Positions 7,819 through 17,230 of a stretch of 64,000 nucleotides of DNA are shown here, in pieces. Under the pieces are notes generated by a model, which was not told the origin of the DNA, did no database searches, and worked only from the letters and a program-made list of their open reading frames with translations. The stretch's first letter is position 1; every line of letters begins with the position of its first letter. The translations under genes and the position numbers were made by a program. Source of the DNA: JAPLDA01 sp043787975 (GTDB lineage: Bacteria > Bacteroidota > Bacteroidia > AKYH767-A > 2013-40CM-41-45); the NCBI GenBank assembly GCA_043787975.1, contig JAYVUK010000016.1:1-64000 (forward strand), written 5' to 3'.

Positions 7819-10203
7819 TTATTTTTCTGCTTTTACTTCCATACCCAACTGTGCTTTTATTTTTTCAATATCAGTTTTGAAAGCGGAATTATCTGTCTTC
7901 AGGTTTTCGTTCTCATTCTTAATTTCAGCAATCATTTTTTTCTGCTCTTCAATAATTGCTTGCTGCTCCTGCATAGCTTTTATCATCGGCATAATAAAAT
8001 CTACATAGCGGAGAGAATAAACTTCTTTGTCATTCCTGGGAACATCAATACCGGGAAAATCAAAACCACTTTCATGGGCTGCTTTCTCTACGTCCTGCGC
8101 AAGCAATCCAATGAAACGTTGCTGTTCAATCTGGCTGTGATCAATTTTATTTACGACAGAATCCGGGGTTCCCCAAATGCGGTGTAGTTCTTTCGGACGC
8201 ATGTTATACGTGACCGGCTTTAACCGCATGATAAAATTCAATCCCTTTACATCTTCCGCAATATTTGTTTTAAAGCGCGCATCACTATAGGATGTGATAC
8301 CGGTTACCTGGGCGCGTATTTGCGAAACAGAAGTATTGCCGAGCAGCACCTGGTTGTCTCCCGTACATTGAGCATTGGCTACGCTATAACCCACCATCGT
8401 TACATTGGTACGGAAAGTAGAAAGCGATGAACTTCCACCGAGAAAAGTGCAAAAGTTAAAATTTACCCCGGCTGACCCAAGACCGGCAGAGTAACCAATC
8501 GCAGTATTCCCCAGGCCTCCCGGAGGTAGTTTAAGTGCGTTATATCCCACGGCTGTGTTGGTAGTCCCTGTCGTGTTTGTAAAAAGCGCAGAGGTTCCAC
8601 AAGCGGTATTTTCCAAACCAAGCGTGTTGTTTCTAAGCGCCCTGCTACCCATGGCAGTATTTTCAATTCCTTCAATACCAGCTGTGCGTTGGTTTGAATA
8701 AAGAGCCTCAAAACCGATCGCAGTATTTTCGTATCCCGTGTTGTTTGTAAACAACGCGGAGTGCCCAACGGCAGTGTTGTGAATTCCATTGGTAACAGCA
8801 TCTGGAGCGTTTGCATTCAATGCAAAATGGCCAACTGCTACATTGCCGCTTACCCATGTTACACCACCGTTTGAAAAAGCCTGGTTAAATAATGAGTAAC
8901 TACCTATGGATGTGTTTTCGCTTGCAGTCGTATTGCGGTAAAGTGCATCGTATCCATTGGCCGTGTTGTCGTACCCTGTTGTATTGAGACTCAACGCCTC
9001 ATTTCCGATACCTGTGTTCTCGTATCCGGCAGTATTTGCACCAAGTGCAAGCAATCCAACACCGGTATTAAAACTTCCGGAAGTATTTAAGTAAAGTGTA
9101 TATGCTCCGATGCCGGTATTCTGACTACCTGTGTTGTTGGCAGAAAGTGCCAGTCTTCCGTTTGCAGTGTTGTAGTTTCCTGTGGTATTCAAATAAAGCG
9201 CATTTGCCCCGACGGCTGTATTTTGATATCCTGTGCTGTTGGAACGCAGGGCGGAGGTTCCTATAGCCGTGTTATTGACGCCACTCGTACCGCTGGTCGG
9301 TTGATTTGAATAAAGTGCCTCGTAACCAACAGCCACGTTATAGCTTTGCCAAAATGCCCCGGCAGACGGACTAAAAGACTGAGTATACAAAGCGTTTGTT
9401 CCAATCGCAACATTATTACTTGCTTTCGCATTTGAATAGAGTGCGTTTATCCCTATACTTATATTATCTCTTCCATTCGTGTTTGAATAGCCGGCATTGT
9501 TTCCAAAAAAAAGGTTGTTAACTCCCTGTGGACCTACCACATTCGACCTTCCGGCATTCCGTCCGATAAAAGAATTCGTTGAATCATCCGAATGAATCCA
9601 CATCAAATCAGTCCCATCACTCTTACGCAATTTAATGAGCGGGTTGGTATTGCTTTGCGAACTGTTAGCATCTACAATAAATTGAGACGCATTTGCAGAA
9701 CCCTTGATATGAAGTTTTCCGAGAGGTGAACCAGCGTTGATTCCTACGTTACCTGAATTTGCATTATTAATATCGTTGCCATTTGTTGTCCATTGAGAGT
9801 TTTGGCTCGCTCCGGAAAAGAGTGCATACGGAACACTCATCATTTGTTGTGTTCCCATATCCACATATGCGACACCTCCTGTCGCATCCATTTCTACCTG
9901 GATAAACTTTGCATTGGTTGCCCAAGCGATGGAAGCAAACGTTCCTATGATCGGAGTTCCCTGGCCGACGTTTACACTAAATAGACCCAGCGAATTCGTA
10001 ATGATACTCTGTGTTTCTTTATAAACAACAGTTCCGCCGGATGTTGCATCGTGAATGCTGAAACGCAATGAGATGTTTTGGTTCGCAATAACATCACCAT
10101 TGTTATCACGGGCTACCGCCTGGTAAGGTATGGCCTGGGGGGGTTGCGCAAATGAATATGCTGTATACAAAAGGCAGCATACAATGTAAATATGTTTTTT
10201 CAT
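7819..10203 (-). CDS. Tail-fibre-like surface protein with repeat head and S74 chaperone domain, 794 aa
   Basis: The start chosen is the ATG at 10203 (MKKHIYIVCCLLYTAYSFAQ, a good signal peptide); an upstream in-frame ATG would add 24 residues that spoil it. After an N-terminal domain common in Bacteroidota fibre proteins (PYQAVARDNNGDVIANQNIS), the middle holds many degenerate repeats of about 17 residues of the type NTAVGANALYLNTTGNY, resembling beta-roll heads of trimeric adhesins. From about residue 635 comes a peptidase S74 / intramolecular chaperone domain (SYSDARFKTNI, Ser640 and Lys645 as the likely Ser-Lys dyad). In known S74 proteins this domain trimerises the fibre and then cuts itself off. 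A coiled coil (about 745-794; QQAIIEEQKKMIAEIKNE) ends the protein. The gene follows the response regulator by 137 bp. The role is probably a trimeric surface fibre. Confidence 0.85.
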   Translation of the reverse strand: MKKHIYIVCCLLYTAYSFAQPPQAIPYQAVARDNNGDVIANQNISLRFSIHDATSGGTVVYKETQSIITNSLGLFSVNVGQGTPIIGTFASIAWATNAKFIQVEMDATGGVAYVDMGTQQMMSVPYALFSGASQNSQWTTNGNDINNANSGNVGINAGSPLGKLHIKGSANASQFIVDANSSQSNTNPLIKLRKSDGTDLMWIHSDDSTNSFIGRNAGRSNVVGPQGVNNLFFGNNAGYSNTNGRDNISIGINALYSNAKASNNVAIGTNALYTQSFSPSAGAFWQSYNVAVGYEALYSNQPTSGTSGVNNTAIGTSALRSNSTGYQNTAVGANALYLNTTGNYNTANGRLALSANNTGSQNTGIGAYTLYLNTSGSFNTGVGLLALGANTAGYENTGIGNEALSLNTTGYDNTANGYDALYRNTTASENTSIGSYSLFNQAFSNGGVTWVSGNVAVGHFALNANAPDAVTNGIHNTAVGHSALFTNNTGYENTAIGFEALYSNQRTAGIEGIENTAMGSRALRNNTLGLENTACGTSALFTNTTGTTNTAVGYNALKLPPGGLGNTAIGYSAGLGSAGVNFNFCTFLGGSSSLSTFRTNVTMVGYSVANAQCTGDNQVLLGNTSVSQIRAQVTGITSYSDARFKTNIAEDVKGLNFIMRLKPVTYNMRPKELHRIWGTPDSVVNKIDHSQIEQQRFIGLLAQDVEKAAHESGFDFPGIDVPRNDKEVYSLRYVDFIMPMIKAMQEQQAIIEEQKKMIAEIKNENENLKTDNSAFKTDIEKIKAQLGMEVKAEK

Positions 10204-10340
10204 GACGGGATATATTTCTTGATGTAATTTTCCGAAAAATACCAGCGTCATGAAATAGCATGATGGTGTTAACACTAAAATGTCACGACCAATCTCAAAT
10301 TATATCCTCGGAAATTTTAAGGAGCGTGAATAATCACGTA

Positions 10341-10970
10341 TCAATGAAAAGCTTTGTTGATGGCATCGGTTCGCGATTGCACATGCAGTTTGCGGTAAAT
10401 ACTTTGGGTATGCCTTCTCACCGTTTCAATGGAGATAAAAAGTTTTTCGGCTATTTCTTTATACCGGTAACCGTGAGAAAGGAGATTGAGCAATTCCCTT
10501 TCCCGTGTCGTTAAAGCAGAGGCTTCCTGTGTCATTACAGGTTTGGGCGTAAGCATCATGGATACGACTCTTCGTGCAATGCTGGCTGACATCGGTGAAC
10601 CTCCTTCGTGCAATTCACGGATGGCAATCACTAATTTTTCAGGAGGTGTCTTCTTTACAATATATCCTGTGGCTCCCGCCAGTAACGCATTAAATATTTT
10701 TTCGTCCTCTTCATACACTGTACACATCATCACCTGGATACCGGGGCAAATTTCAATGAGGCGCTTCACACATTCAATACCGTTCATTCCGGGAAGATTA
10801 ATATCCATTAATATCACATCCGGCTTTCTCAAAGGAATTCTCTTCAATGCCTCTTCTCCATTCTCAAATACAGAATCGCACTGAAACCCTTTTTCTGAAG
10901 AAATAGTTTCTTCCAGCATGTTTCGGATCTCGCGATCATCTTCAACAATCGATATTCTTATATCAGGCAT
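10341..10970 (-). CDS. NarL/LuxR-family response regulator, 209 aa
   Basis: A two-component response regulator. The receiver domain (about 1-125) has the acidic pair Asp11/Asp12, the phospho-acceptor Asp56 (VILMDINLPGMNG), Thr84 and Lys106. A linker leads to a LuxR/GerE-type HTH at about 148-209 (LTTRERELLNLLSHGYRYKE, SIETVRRHTQSIYRKL), which binds DNA as a dimer after phosphorylation. The gene starts 62 bp after the sensor kinase gene on the same strand, so the two form a cognate pair. Its targets are unknown; the fibre genes that follow downstream (10203-7228) are natural candidates, which is an inference from position only. Confidence 0.93.
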   Translation of the reverse strand: MPDIRISIVEDDREIRNMLEETISSEKGFQCDSVFENGEEALKRIPLRKPDVILMDINLPGMNGIECVKRLIEICPGIQVMMCTVYEEDEKIFNALLAGATGYIVKKTPPEKLVIAIRELHEGGSPMSASIARRVVSMMLTPKPVMTQEASALTTRERELLNLLSHGYRYKEIAEKLFISIETVRRHTQSIYRKLHVQSRTDAINKAFH

Positions 10971-11032
10971 TTACGCTGTATTGATTTTCAAAATTATTTT
11001 TTTAATTCACCCGGTACAATAACCAGTTTGTG

Positions 11033-14000
11033 TTATGCAAAAGGAAAGGAAATACTCACCTGTGTTCCTTTACCGATTTCAACAGGAGAATAAATCGCAA
11101 ACTCGCCGCCGATTTCCGTCATCCTTTGTTTCATATTTGGAAGCCCGTTGCCCGTATAATTCGTTGAAAAGCCCAGGCCGTCATCCATGATGTTCACTAC
11201 CATTATTTTTTCTCTGAGTCCAATGTGAATTGTAACGGTCTCTGCCCTGCTGTGCTTTGAAATATTATGAAGCGCTTCCTTCACGACCAGGAAAATATTT
11301 CTTCGTGCTTCACCGGAAAGGGCATCGTCCGGAATTATTTCCGGAATTGTTATTTTTAATTTGATCCGTGTATCATCAAAATATTCATATCCGTATTTGT
11401 GTATGTGCGCAACCAGGTTTTGCAAGGTATCATTCCGCATATTGAGCGCCCAGATTATTTCATTCATGTTGTCCACCAGTTCGTGTGCAGAAGATGACAT
11501 GCGTGAAATGAGGTAATTTTTTTCCTGTTCCGGATTTTTTTTCAGCAGGTCTCCCATCATCGCAATTTTAGTAAGTCCGGAACCGAGATCATCGTGCAAT
11601 TCATTACTGATTCGAGTACGTTCAGAATTAATCCGTTGTTGCTGCTCATACGCCCGATGTTCCGAATTCAGTCTGCGCCTGAAATAAAATGCAACTACGC
11701 TAGCAATGCATGCCGCAGAAAATAATGCAATAAAAATCTTGAACCACCATGTCGACCAAAACGGGGGTTCAATACGTATGTGCATTTTTGTTGGTTCGCT
11801 CCACGCCTCATCCCCTTTGCTTGATCGCACCATAAATGTATAATCGCCGCCGGGGATATTCGTAAATGATGCAAATCTTTTCTTATCGGCATCCACCCAA
11901 TCCTTGTCAAATCCTTCCAGTAAATATTCAAACCTTGTGTTGCTTCCATCTTTGAAATTAACGGTCGTATATTCAATCGTAAAATAATTCTGTCTATAAG
12001 AAAGCTGTAATGACTTTGAAAAATCAACTGCAGTATCTTTCCCGTTGATTTGCATTCTCTGAATGTAAAGATGTTGCTCCGGAGTTTTCTCCTTTAAATC
12101 ATCGGGATTAAAATAAACAACAGCATGCGGAGTCAGCAGACAAACAAGATTATGTAAGGAATCAAAAAAAGATGTTCGCATGAATTCATTGTCTGGCAAC
12201 CCATCTGACATCTCAAAGTTTCTAAATTTTTTTACAACCGGATCAAACATCGCCAAACCATTCTGTGTCCCCAACCATAAGTTCCCATTCTTATCCCGCG
12301 TAATTGACTTCACAATTTCATTACACAACCCCTCATTTCTTAAAAAATTTTCTGAGGTGTTCGTTACGTAATTATAGCGCATTAAACCATGACCGGTGGA
12401 AGAAGCGAGCCAAACGGTATTTCCAGTGTCGGGCAATAGATCACTGATGCTCTCCGATAAATTATCGTCCTTCGATTTTGTTTTGGGATAGTGTGTAAAA
12501 GAATTTTCTGTTCTGTTCCATCGAACAAATCCTTGTGCTGCGATAGAGGAAAACCAAATATTCCCATCGTGATCTTCCCTTATTTTTGTCACAAATGATA
12601 AAGGAAAGTCCTTTGCGTTACTGCCATAATAATATTTGGTTAATTTATTTTCGCGCGAAGAGTAGTGTGCTATAGCCATACTAGCCCTGTATCCAAACCA
12701 ATAATCATTGTGTGAATCCTGAAAAATAGCTGATACTTCGTGATTGGGTAAATCACTGAATACCCCTTCGGGTCGCGTCAAACGGCTTTTTTCAATGTCG
12801 TATAAGAACAATCCGGAAAAGGTTCCTGCCCAGACGTCCTTCGCATGATCAACATACAGTCGTGTAATCACATTTTCATCTTCGTGCAACGGTTGATTGT
12901 TTATGCATTGCCTTACTTCCTCTGTCTCCTTATTTAAATTAAAAAGCCCCTTTGATTCTGTACCTACCACAAGCAAGGTGGAATCATACAGGGTAAAGCA
13001 AAGCAACTGCGCAAATGGTTCGTTATTTTTCTTTCTGAATTCATTAGAAAAATAATGAAAAGATGTTTTGCTCAGTGCTGTCCTGGAAAGCCCTCCTGCT
13101 GTTGAAATCCAAAGATTATTTTCTTTGTCTGGAAACATTCTACTTATTTCATCTGAAGAAATTGACAACGGATCATAAATATCATGAATATGAATGGTGA
13201 CATTTCCATTGGCCGGGTTGAATTCAAATAGTCCGCCCGATTCACTTCCGCATAAAAGTTTATCTCCAATTGGCAGAATTCCATTCAGTGTATTGTAAGA
13301 AGAAGAAAATGGCCTGTTCTCAGATGGAAAATAATACTTCGTTAATTTGTCTTCTGTAAAATTATATCTCCAAAGACCGCCTCCCCATGGAGAAAACCAA
13401 ATATTTTTTTTAAGCGAATCAAGATATAATCCCCGGATGGCTAAGGCGGCGAAAAGAGGAGAAGAGGAATTTTTAAAACAGCTCACTCGTTTTGTCTTAT
13501 TTTCAACCAGTACCATCCCGAAGTTATCGGAAGGAATCCATAAATCATTCTTTTGGTCAAGTACCGGGTTATCAAAATCAATGACAATTCCACGCAAAAT
13601 TTTGCCTTCCTGTGAATCGGTAAAACGGGATTTATAATTCAGAAGTGAGTCATAAATGTCAATCACGCCATTGTAATTCACCCAAAGATTTTTATCGGCA
13701 TCGGAGAAAATTTTTCTGATGAAAATATTTTTTTGCGACTCAAATTCCTTTTGTTTTATCCTGAAATTTTCAAAACGATTTTTATTCATATTGAAAACCC
13801 CCAACCCATTATTGGTTCCGATAACGAGCAAACCACCCGGCACCTCTGTCATTGTTCGGACAAAATTCCCGGGTAGCGAATTTGAATCTGCTGCATTATG
13901 AAAAAAATTCTGAAACGAGCTTCCATCAAAACGATTCAATCCATTCTGCGTGGTAACCCAGATAAATCCACGGCTATCCTGGCAAATATCCCCGCAATCA

Positions 14001-14131
14001 TTTTCCGACAGCCCATTCTTAATCGAATAATTTTCAAATCGAAACTGAAGCGGCTGGCCGTATGAAAAATTTAACAAAAGCAGGAAGAAAAGTGCGCCAA
14101 TAAGTAATCGTAATTTCATGCTACGAATCAT
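11033..14131 (-). CDS. Periplasmic beta-propeller sensor histidine kinase (Reg_prop/Y_Y_Y/HisKA_3), 1032 aa
   Basis: A membrane sensor kinase. After a signal or anchor segment (KLRLLIGALFFLLLLNFSYG) come periplasmic two-component regulator propeller repeats up to about residue 690 (SRGFIWVTTQNGLNRFDG, NNLWISTAGGLSRT, GNLWLGTQNGLAMFDP). A Y_Y_Y domain follows at about 715-785 (EYLLEGFDKDW, GDYTFMVRSSKGD), then one membrane helix at about 790-812. The cytoplasmic part has a HisKA_3 dimerisation box with the phospho-acceptor His846 (ISNELHDDLGSGLTKIAMM) and an HATPase_c domain (VVKEALHNISKHSRA as N box, MDDGLGFSTNYTGNGLPNMK as G boxes). Unlike classical Bacteroides hybrid systems it has no receiver or AraC domain; the partner regulator is encoded next. 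An alternative start at 14119 (MKLRLL) is equally plausible. It begins 18 bp after the beta-propeller exoprotein gene, which suggests cotranscription. The ligand is unknown. Confidence 0.93.
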   Translation of the reverse strand: MIRSMKLRLLIGALFFLLLLNFSYGQPLQFRFENYSIKNGLSENDCGDICQDSRGFIWVTTQNGLNRFDGSSFQNFFHNAADSNSLPGNFVRTMTEVPGGLLVIGTNNGLGVFNMNKNRFENFRIKQKEFESQKNIFIRKIFSDADKNLWVNYNGVIDIYDSLLNYKSRFTDSQEGKILRGIVIDFDNPVLDQKNDLWIPSDNFGMVLVENKTKRVSCFKNSSSPLFAALAIRGLYLDSLKKNIWFSPWGGGLWRYNFTEDKLTKYYFPSENRPFSSSYNTLNGILPIGDKLLCGSESGGLFEFNPANGNVTIHIHDIYDPLSISSDEISRMFPDKENNLWISTAGGLSRTALSKTSFHYFSNEFRKKNNEPFAQLLCFTLYDSTLLVVGTESKGLFNLNKETEEVRQCINNQPLHEDENVITRLYVDHAKDVWAGTFSGLFLYDIEKSRLTRPEGVFSDLPNHEVSAIFQDSHNDYWFGYRASMAIAHYSSRENKLTKYYYGSNAKDFPLSFVTKIREDHDGNIWFSSIAAQGFVRWNRTENSFTHYPKTKSKDDNLSESISDLLPDTGNTVWLASSTGHGLMRYNYVTNTSENFLRNEGLCNEIVKSITRDKNGNLWLGTQNGLAMFDPVVKKFRNFEMSDGLPDNEFMRTSFFDSLHNLVCLLTPHAVVYFNPDDLKEKTPEQHLYIQRMQINGKDTAVDFSKSLQLSYRQNYFTIEYTTVNFKDGSNTRFEYLLEGFDKDWVDADKKRFASFTNIPGGDYTFMVRSSKGDEAWSEPTKMHIRIEPPFWSTWWFKIFIALFSAACIASVVAFYFRRRLNSEHRAYEQQQRINSERTRISNELHDDLGSGLTKIAMMGDLLKKNPEQEKNYLISRMSSSAHELVDNMNEIIWALNMRNDTLQNLVAHIHKYGYEYFDDTRIKLKITIPEIIPDDALSGEARRNIFLVVKEALHNISKHSRAETVTIHIGLREKIMVVNIMDDGLGFSTNYTGNGLPNMKQRMTEIGGEFAIYSPVEIGKGTQVSISFPFA

Positions 14132-14149
14132 TTAATATTTCGTTTTTTT

Positions 14150-17077
14150 TTAATCACGTTCATTTTCTTCTGCCGCCTCTTCCTTCTTTGACGCTTTAAC
14201 AATAAAGGTTTTGCTGATTTTACTTCCCTTCGCATCAGTAATTTCAACGGAATATTTTCCCGCGACAAGAAAATACTTTTTATTCTCTGCTTGTTTTACA
14301 GTCACCGTTTTATTTGTCTTTTTATCAGTCAATGATTTTTCAAAAGCTTTCACAACCGAGGAATCCATTTCCAGATCATATTTTACATAATTTAATCCGG
14401 CTTCACTTGTATCATTTAAAGAATAAAGAGACAGTCCCTTTTCTGATTTGATTTGAATTCTAGTGATTCCATTTTCTTTTATATAAAACGGAATCGTAAC
14501 ACTACTTGTAAAAGGAGATTCACCAAACGGATCAAACTTCTTTCCCCAGTTTTTATTGAATGTAATATCAGGAACATTAAACGCGAACAACGGTTTTTGC
14601 AAAAGCGAATCATTGAGTTGCTGCAGCTCATCCAACTTCGCAATGTATATGGAGCGACCATGTGTACCGAGAACAATTTCATTTTCTCGCGGATGAAGTG
14701 CCAGGTCATGAACGGCAACGCGAGGTAATCCGCCATTCATCGTCGTAAATGATTTTCCTTTGTTGAATGAAACATACAAACCGTTATCCGTTCCGGCATA
14801 GAGAATATTTTCATTTTTCAAATCTTCTTTCACCACATTAATTGGCTCATCCGGCAGATCACTGCTAATCGGCTTCCAGGTCGTTCCATAATCTTCAGAA
14901 ACAAAAAGATAGGGAAGGAAATGATCGAAGCGATAACCATTCAGTGAAACATACACCGTTCCTTCTTTAAAATTGGAAGGGCTTACACGGCTCGTGTATA
15001 AGCCCTGTGGCAACTGGTCTGAAATTTTTTTCCATGTATAGCCGTCATCTTTAGAAACCCAAACCAACCCGTCATCGGTGCCTAGGTAAATCAATCCGAA
15101 CTTCAAAGGAGATTCAACAATGGTCGTGATTGTATTGTAAGGCACATCGCCTTTTTTGTCATGCATCGTTAAATCGTCAGACAACACTTTCATATCATCT
15201 CCTTTATTCATCGAACGATGAAAACGATTTGTTCCCATATAAAGAATATCCTGGTTGTGACGTGAAAGCCAGATTGGTGTCTGCCAGTTGAAACGATAAT
15301 TCGGTTCGCCTAAATTATTTTTTGGTTTTACATCCTTGTTATCACCTGAGTTTTTATTGATGCGCGCATAATATCCGAACTGGGAACCTGTATACACCGT
15401 TGCATTGTCGCGCGTATCTACCTGCACCTGCATACCATCACCACCGGCAATAAATTTGAAAGGATATTGTCCTTCCTGCAACCATGAACTGTTTTCTGTG
15501 TTGGTTGACGGTCCTGTCCACACTCCGTTATCCTGTAAGCCACCGTAGACATTGTAAGGTCTTTCCATATCCACAGCAACAGAATAAAACTGCCCGACCG
15601 CAGGTGTGTTTGCCTTGAACCAGTTTTTTCCGTCATCATAAGAAATATTTAATCCACCGTCATTGCAAATAATTATATGTCCGTCTTTTTTTGTACTCAT
15701 CCATACGCAATGATGATCACCATGTGTATTATCACCATCAATTGATTTGAATGTTTTTCCTCCGTCTGTTGACATCACTAAAGGAAGTCCGCAGATGATA
15801 ATCTTATCCGGATTGAACGGTGACACAAATATTTTTCCGAAATAATAACCATAGGTATAAGACAAGTTATGAAGATCTCCGGTATTGACCTTCTTCCATG
15901 TTGCTCCTGCATCATAGCTTTTGTATATCTCTGCACCAATGATCGGTGTATCGAACAATGAATTGTTTGCATCATTGAGATACTCGGTAACGTCAGTTGG
16001 CCGGATGGAATCTTTCCTGATTAAATCTTTTACAACAGAAGCAGAATACTTTTCAGGAAAAGAATGACTTTTCAAAAAATCATTGAGTTTCTTGTCATCA
16101 AGTTTCAGAAAATTTTCTTTTGAAATATCTTTTAAATCTTTTGTGATGATGACAGCAGTATCTTTTTTCTCTTCCTCTTTTTTATGAAACTGGTTGTCCA
16201 AAATAGCATATACTAATTTTGAATTGCCCGGATAAATTGCCATCCCGATTCTTCCAACACCTTCACCCGTTGGAAAACCTGATCCTTCCTTTGTAATCAG
16301 CGTCCAATGTTCTCCACCATCTATACTTTTATAAATTCCTGAAGATGCTCCGCTCTCCGTAAAATTCCATGCTCGTCTTTCGCGATGCCACATCGAAGCA
16401 TACAAGATCGTTGCATTCGTCGGATCAATTGCCAGGTCAATCGCACCTGTATTTTCATCCATGTACAGAACCTGTTTCCATGTTTGTCCGCCGTCAACAG
16501 TTTTATAAACTCCGCGTTCCTTATTCGGAGAATACAAATGACCAAGCGCTGCAACCCAAAGCGTATTTGGATCAGACGGATGCAACATAATTTTTCCGAT
16601 GTGATGCGATTCAGGAAGGCCTTTATACTCCCATGTTTTTCCACTGTCAGTGCTTTGATAAATTCCGTTGCCTGCATACGAACTTCGGCTTGAATTCGCT
16701 TCGCCTGTTCCTACCCAGATGTTACGAGTCTTCCAATCAACTGCAATGTCACCAATGGTGATCACATCTTCTTTATCAAACACAGGAGAAAAAGACTGCC
16801 CATTATTTTTTGTGTACCACAATCCTCCTGATGCATAGGCCACATAAAACTCCGAAGGATCATCCGGATTTACTTCTACATCCACCGCACGGCCGCTCAT
16901 GATCGAGGGACCGATATTTCTAAACTTGAGATTTTTTAGCAGTGAATTTTGTTCCAATGCTTTTCTTTTACCGATGCCTTGCATGCGATCGGCTGCCGAC
17001 GTAGCAAGCTGTGTTGCCTGGGAAAACAAAAATACCGGAATCAGCAATGTGATAAATACAGATAGAATTTTTTTCAT
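14150..17077 (-). CDS. VPS10/sortilin-like BNR-repeat exoprotein, 975 aa
   Basis: The protein has a signal peptide (MKKILSVFITLLIPVFLFSQ) and a long beta-propeller region of about residues 50-800 with many Asp-box repeats (YTKNNGQSF, YQSTDSGKTWEYKG, YKTVDGGQTWKQV, YKSIDGGEHWTLI, VSKDDGYTWKKI, VSEDYGTTWKPI). It begins with the conserved FRNIGPSIMSGRAVDVEV segment seen in a widespread Bacteroidota family usually named glycosyl hydrolase or VPS10-domain protein. The C-terminal 150 residues form a beta-sandwich-like tail ending in a charged KKEEAAEENERD, with no T9SS type A sorting domain, so it may stay in the periplasm or use another route. No hydrolase active site is apparent to me, and the hydrolase name should not be taken as proof of activity. 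It is the first gene of a probable unit with the sensor kinase 18 bp downstream. Confidence 0.85.
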   Translation of the reverse strand: MKKILSVFITLLIPVFLFSQATQLATSAADRMQGIGKRKALEQNSLLKNLKFRNIGPSIMSGRAVDVEVNPDDPSEFYVAYASGGLWYTKNNGQSFSPVFDKEDVITIGDIAVDWKTRNIWVGTGEANSSRSSYAGNGIYQSTDSGKTWEYKGLPESHHIGKIMLHPSDPNTLWVAALGHLYSPNKERGVYKTVDGGQTWKQVLYMDENTGAIDLAIDPTNATILYASMWHRERRAWNFTESGASSGIYKSIDGGEHWTLITKEGSGFPTGEGVGRIGMAIYPGNSKLVYAILDNQFHKKEEEKKDTAVIITKDLKDISKENFLKLDDKKLNDFLKSHSFPEKYSASVVKDLIRKDSIRPTDVTEYLNDANNSLFDTPIIGAEIYKSYDAGATWKKVNTGDLHNLSYTYGYYFGKIFVSPFNPDKIIICGLPLVMSTDGGKTFKSIDGDNTHGDHHCVWMSTKKDGHIIICNDGGLNISYDDGKNWFKANTPAVGQFYSVAVDMERPYNVYGGLQDNGVWTGPSTNTENSSWLQEGQYPFKFIAGGDGMQVQVDTRDNATVYTGSQFGYYARINKNSGDNKDVKPKNNLGEPNYRFNWQTPIWLSRHNQDILYMGTNRFHRSMNKGDDMKVLSDDLTMHDKKGDVPYNTITTIVESPLKFGLIYLGTDDGLVWVSKDDGYTWKKISDQLPQGLYTSRVSPSNFKEGTVYVSLNGYRFDHFLPYLFVSEDYGTTWKPISSDLPDEPINVVKEDLKNENILYAGTDNGLYVSFNKGKSFTTMNGGLPRVAVHDLALHPRENEIVLGTHGRSIYIAKLDELQQLNDSLLQKPLFAFNVPDITFNKNWGKKFDPFGESPFTSSVTIPFYIKENGITRIQIKSEKGLSLYSLNDTSEAGLNYVKYDLEMDSSVVKAFEKSLTDKKTNKTVTVKQAENKKYFLVAGKYSVEITDAKGSKISKTFIVKASKKEEAAEENERD

Positions 17078-17230
17078 CTCGCATATTATTTTAAGGGGAT
17101 GAAGATAACAGGAAATAGGAATTCCTGTGGTTAAAAAAAACTAAAGACAATTCCGATAACGTTTCGTAAATTCGATCTTTATTTCTTCATTTCTTTTAGT
17201 ATTCGTCTTATACTATAAACCGGTAGCTCC

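Noticed and set aside
7819..10203. A prophage tail region, suggested by the S74 fibre protein
   Set aside because: No capsid, terminase, portal, baseplate or integrase gene is nearby, and the protein has a signal peptide, so it is a bacterial surface protein.
14150..17077. An active glycosyl hydrolase, as the family is often named
   Set aside because: Only BNR repeats and a tail domain are visible; no catalytic residues of a hydrolase family can be identified, so the activity is not claimed.
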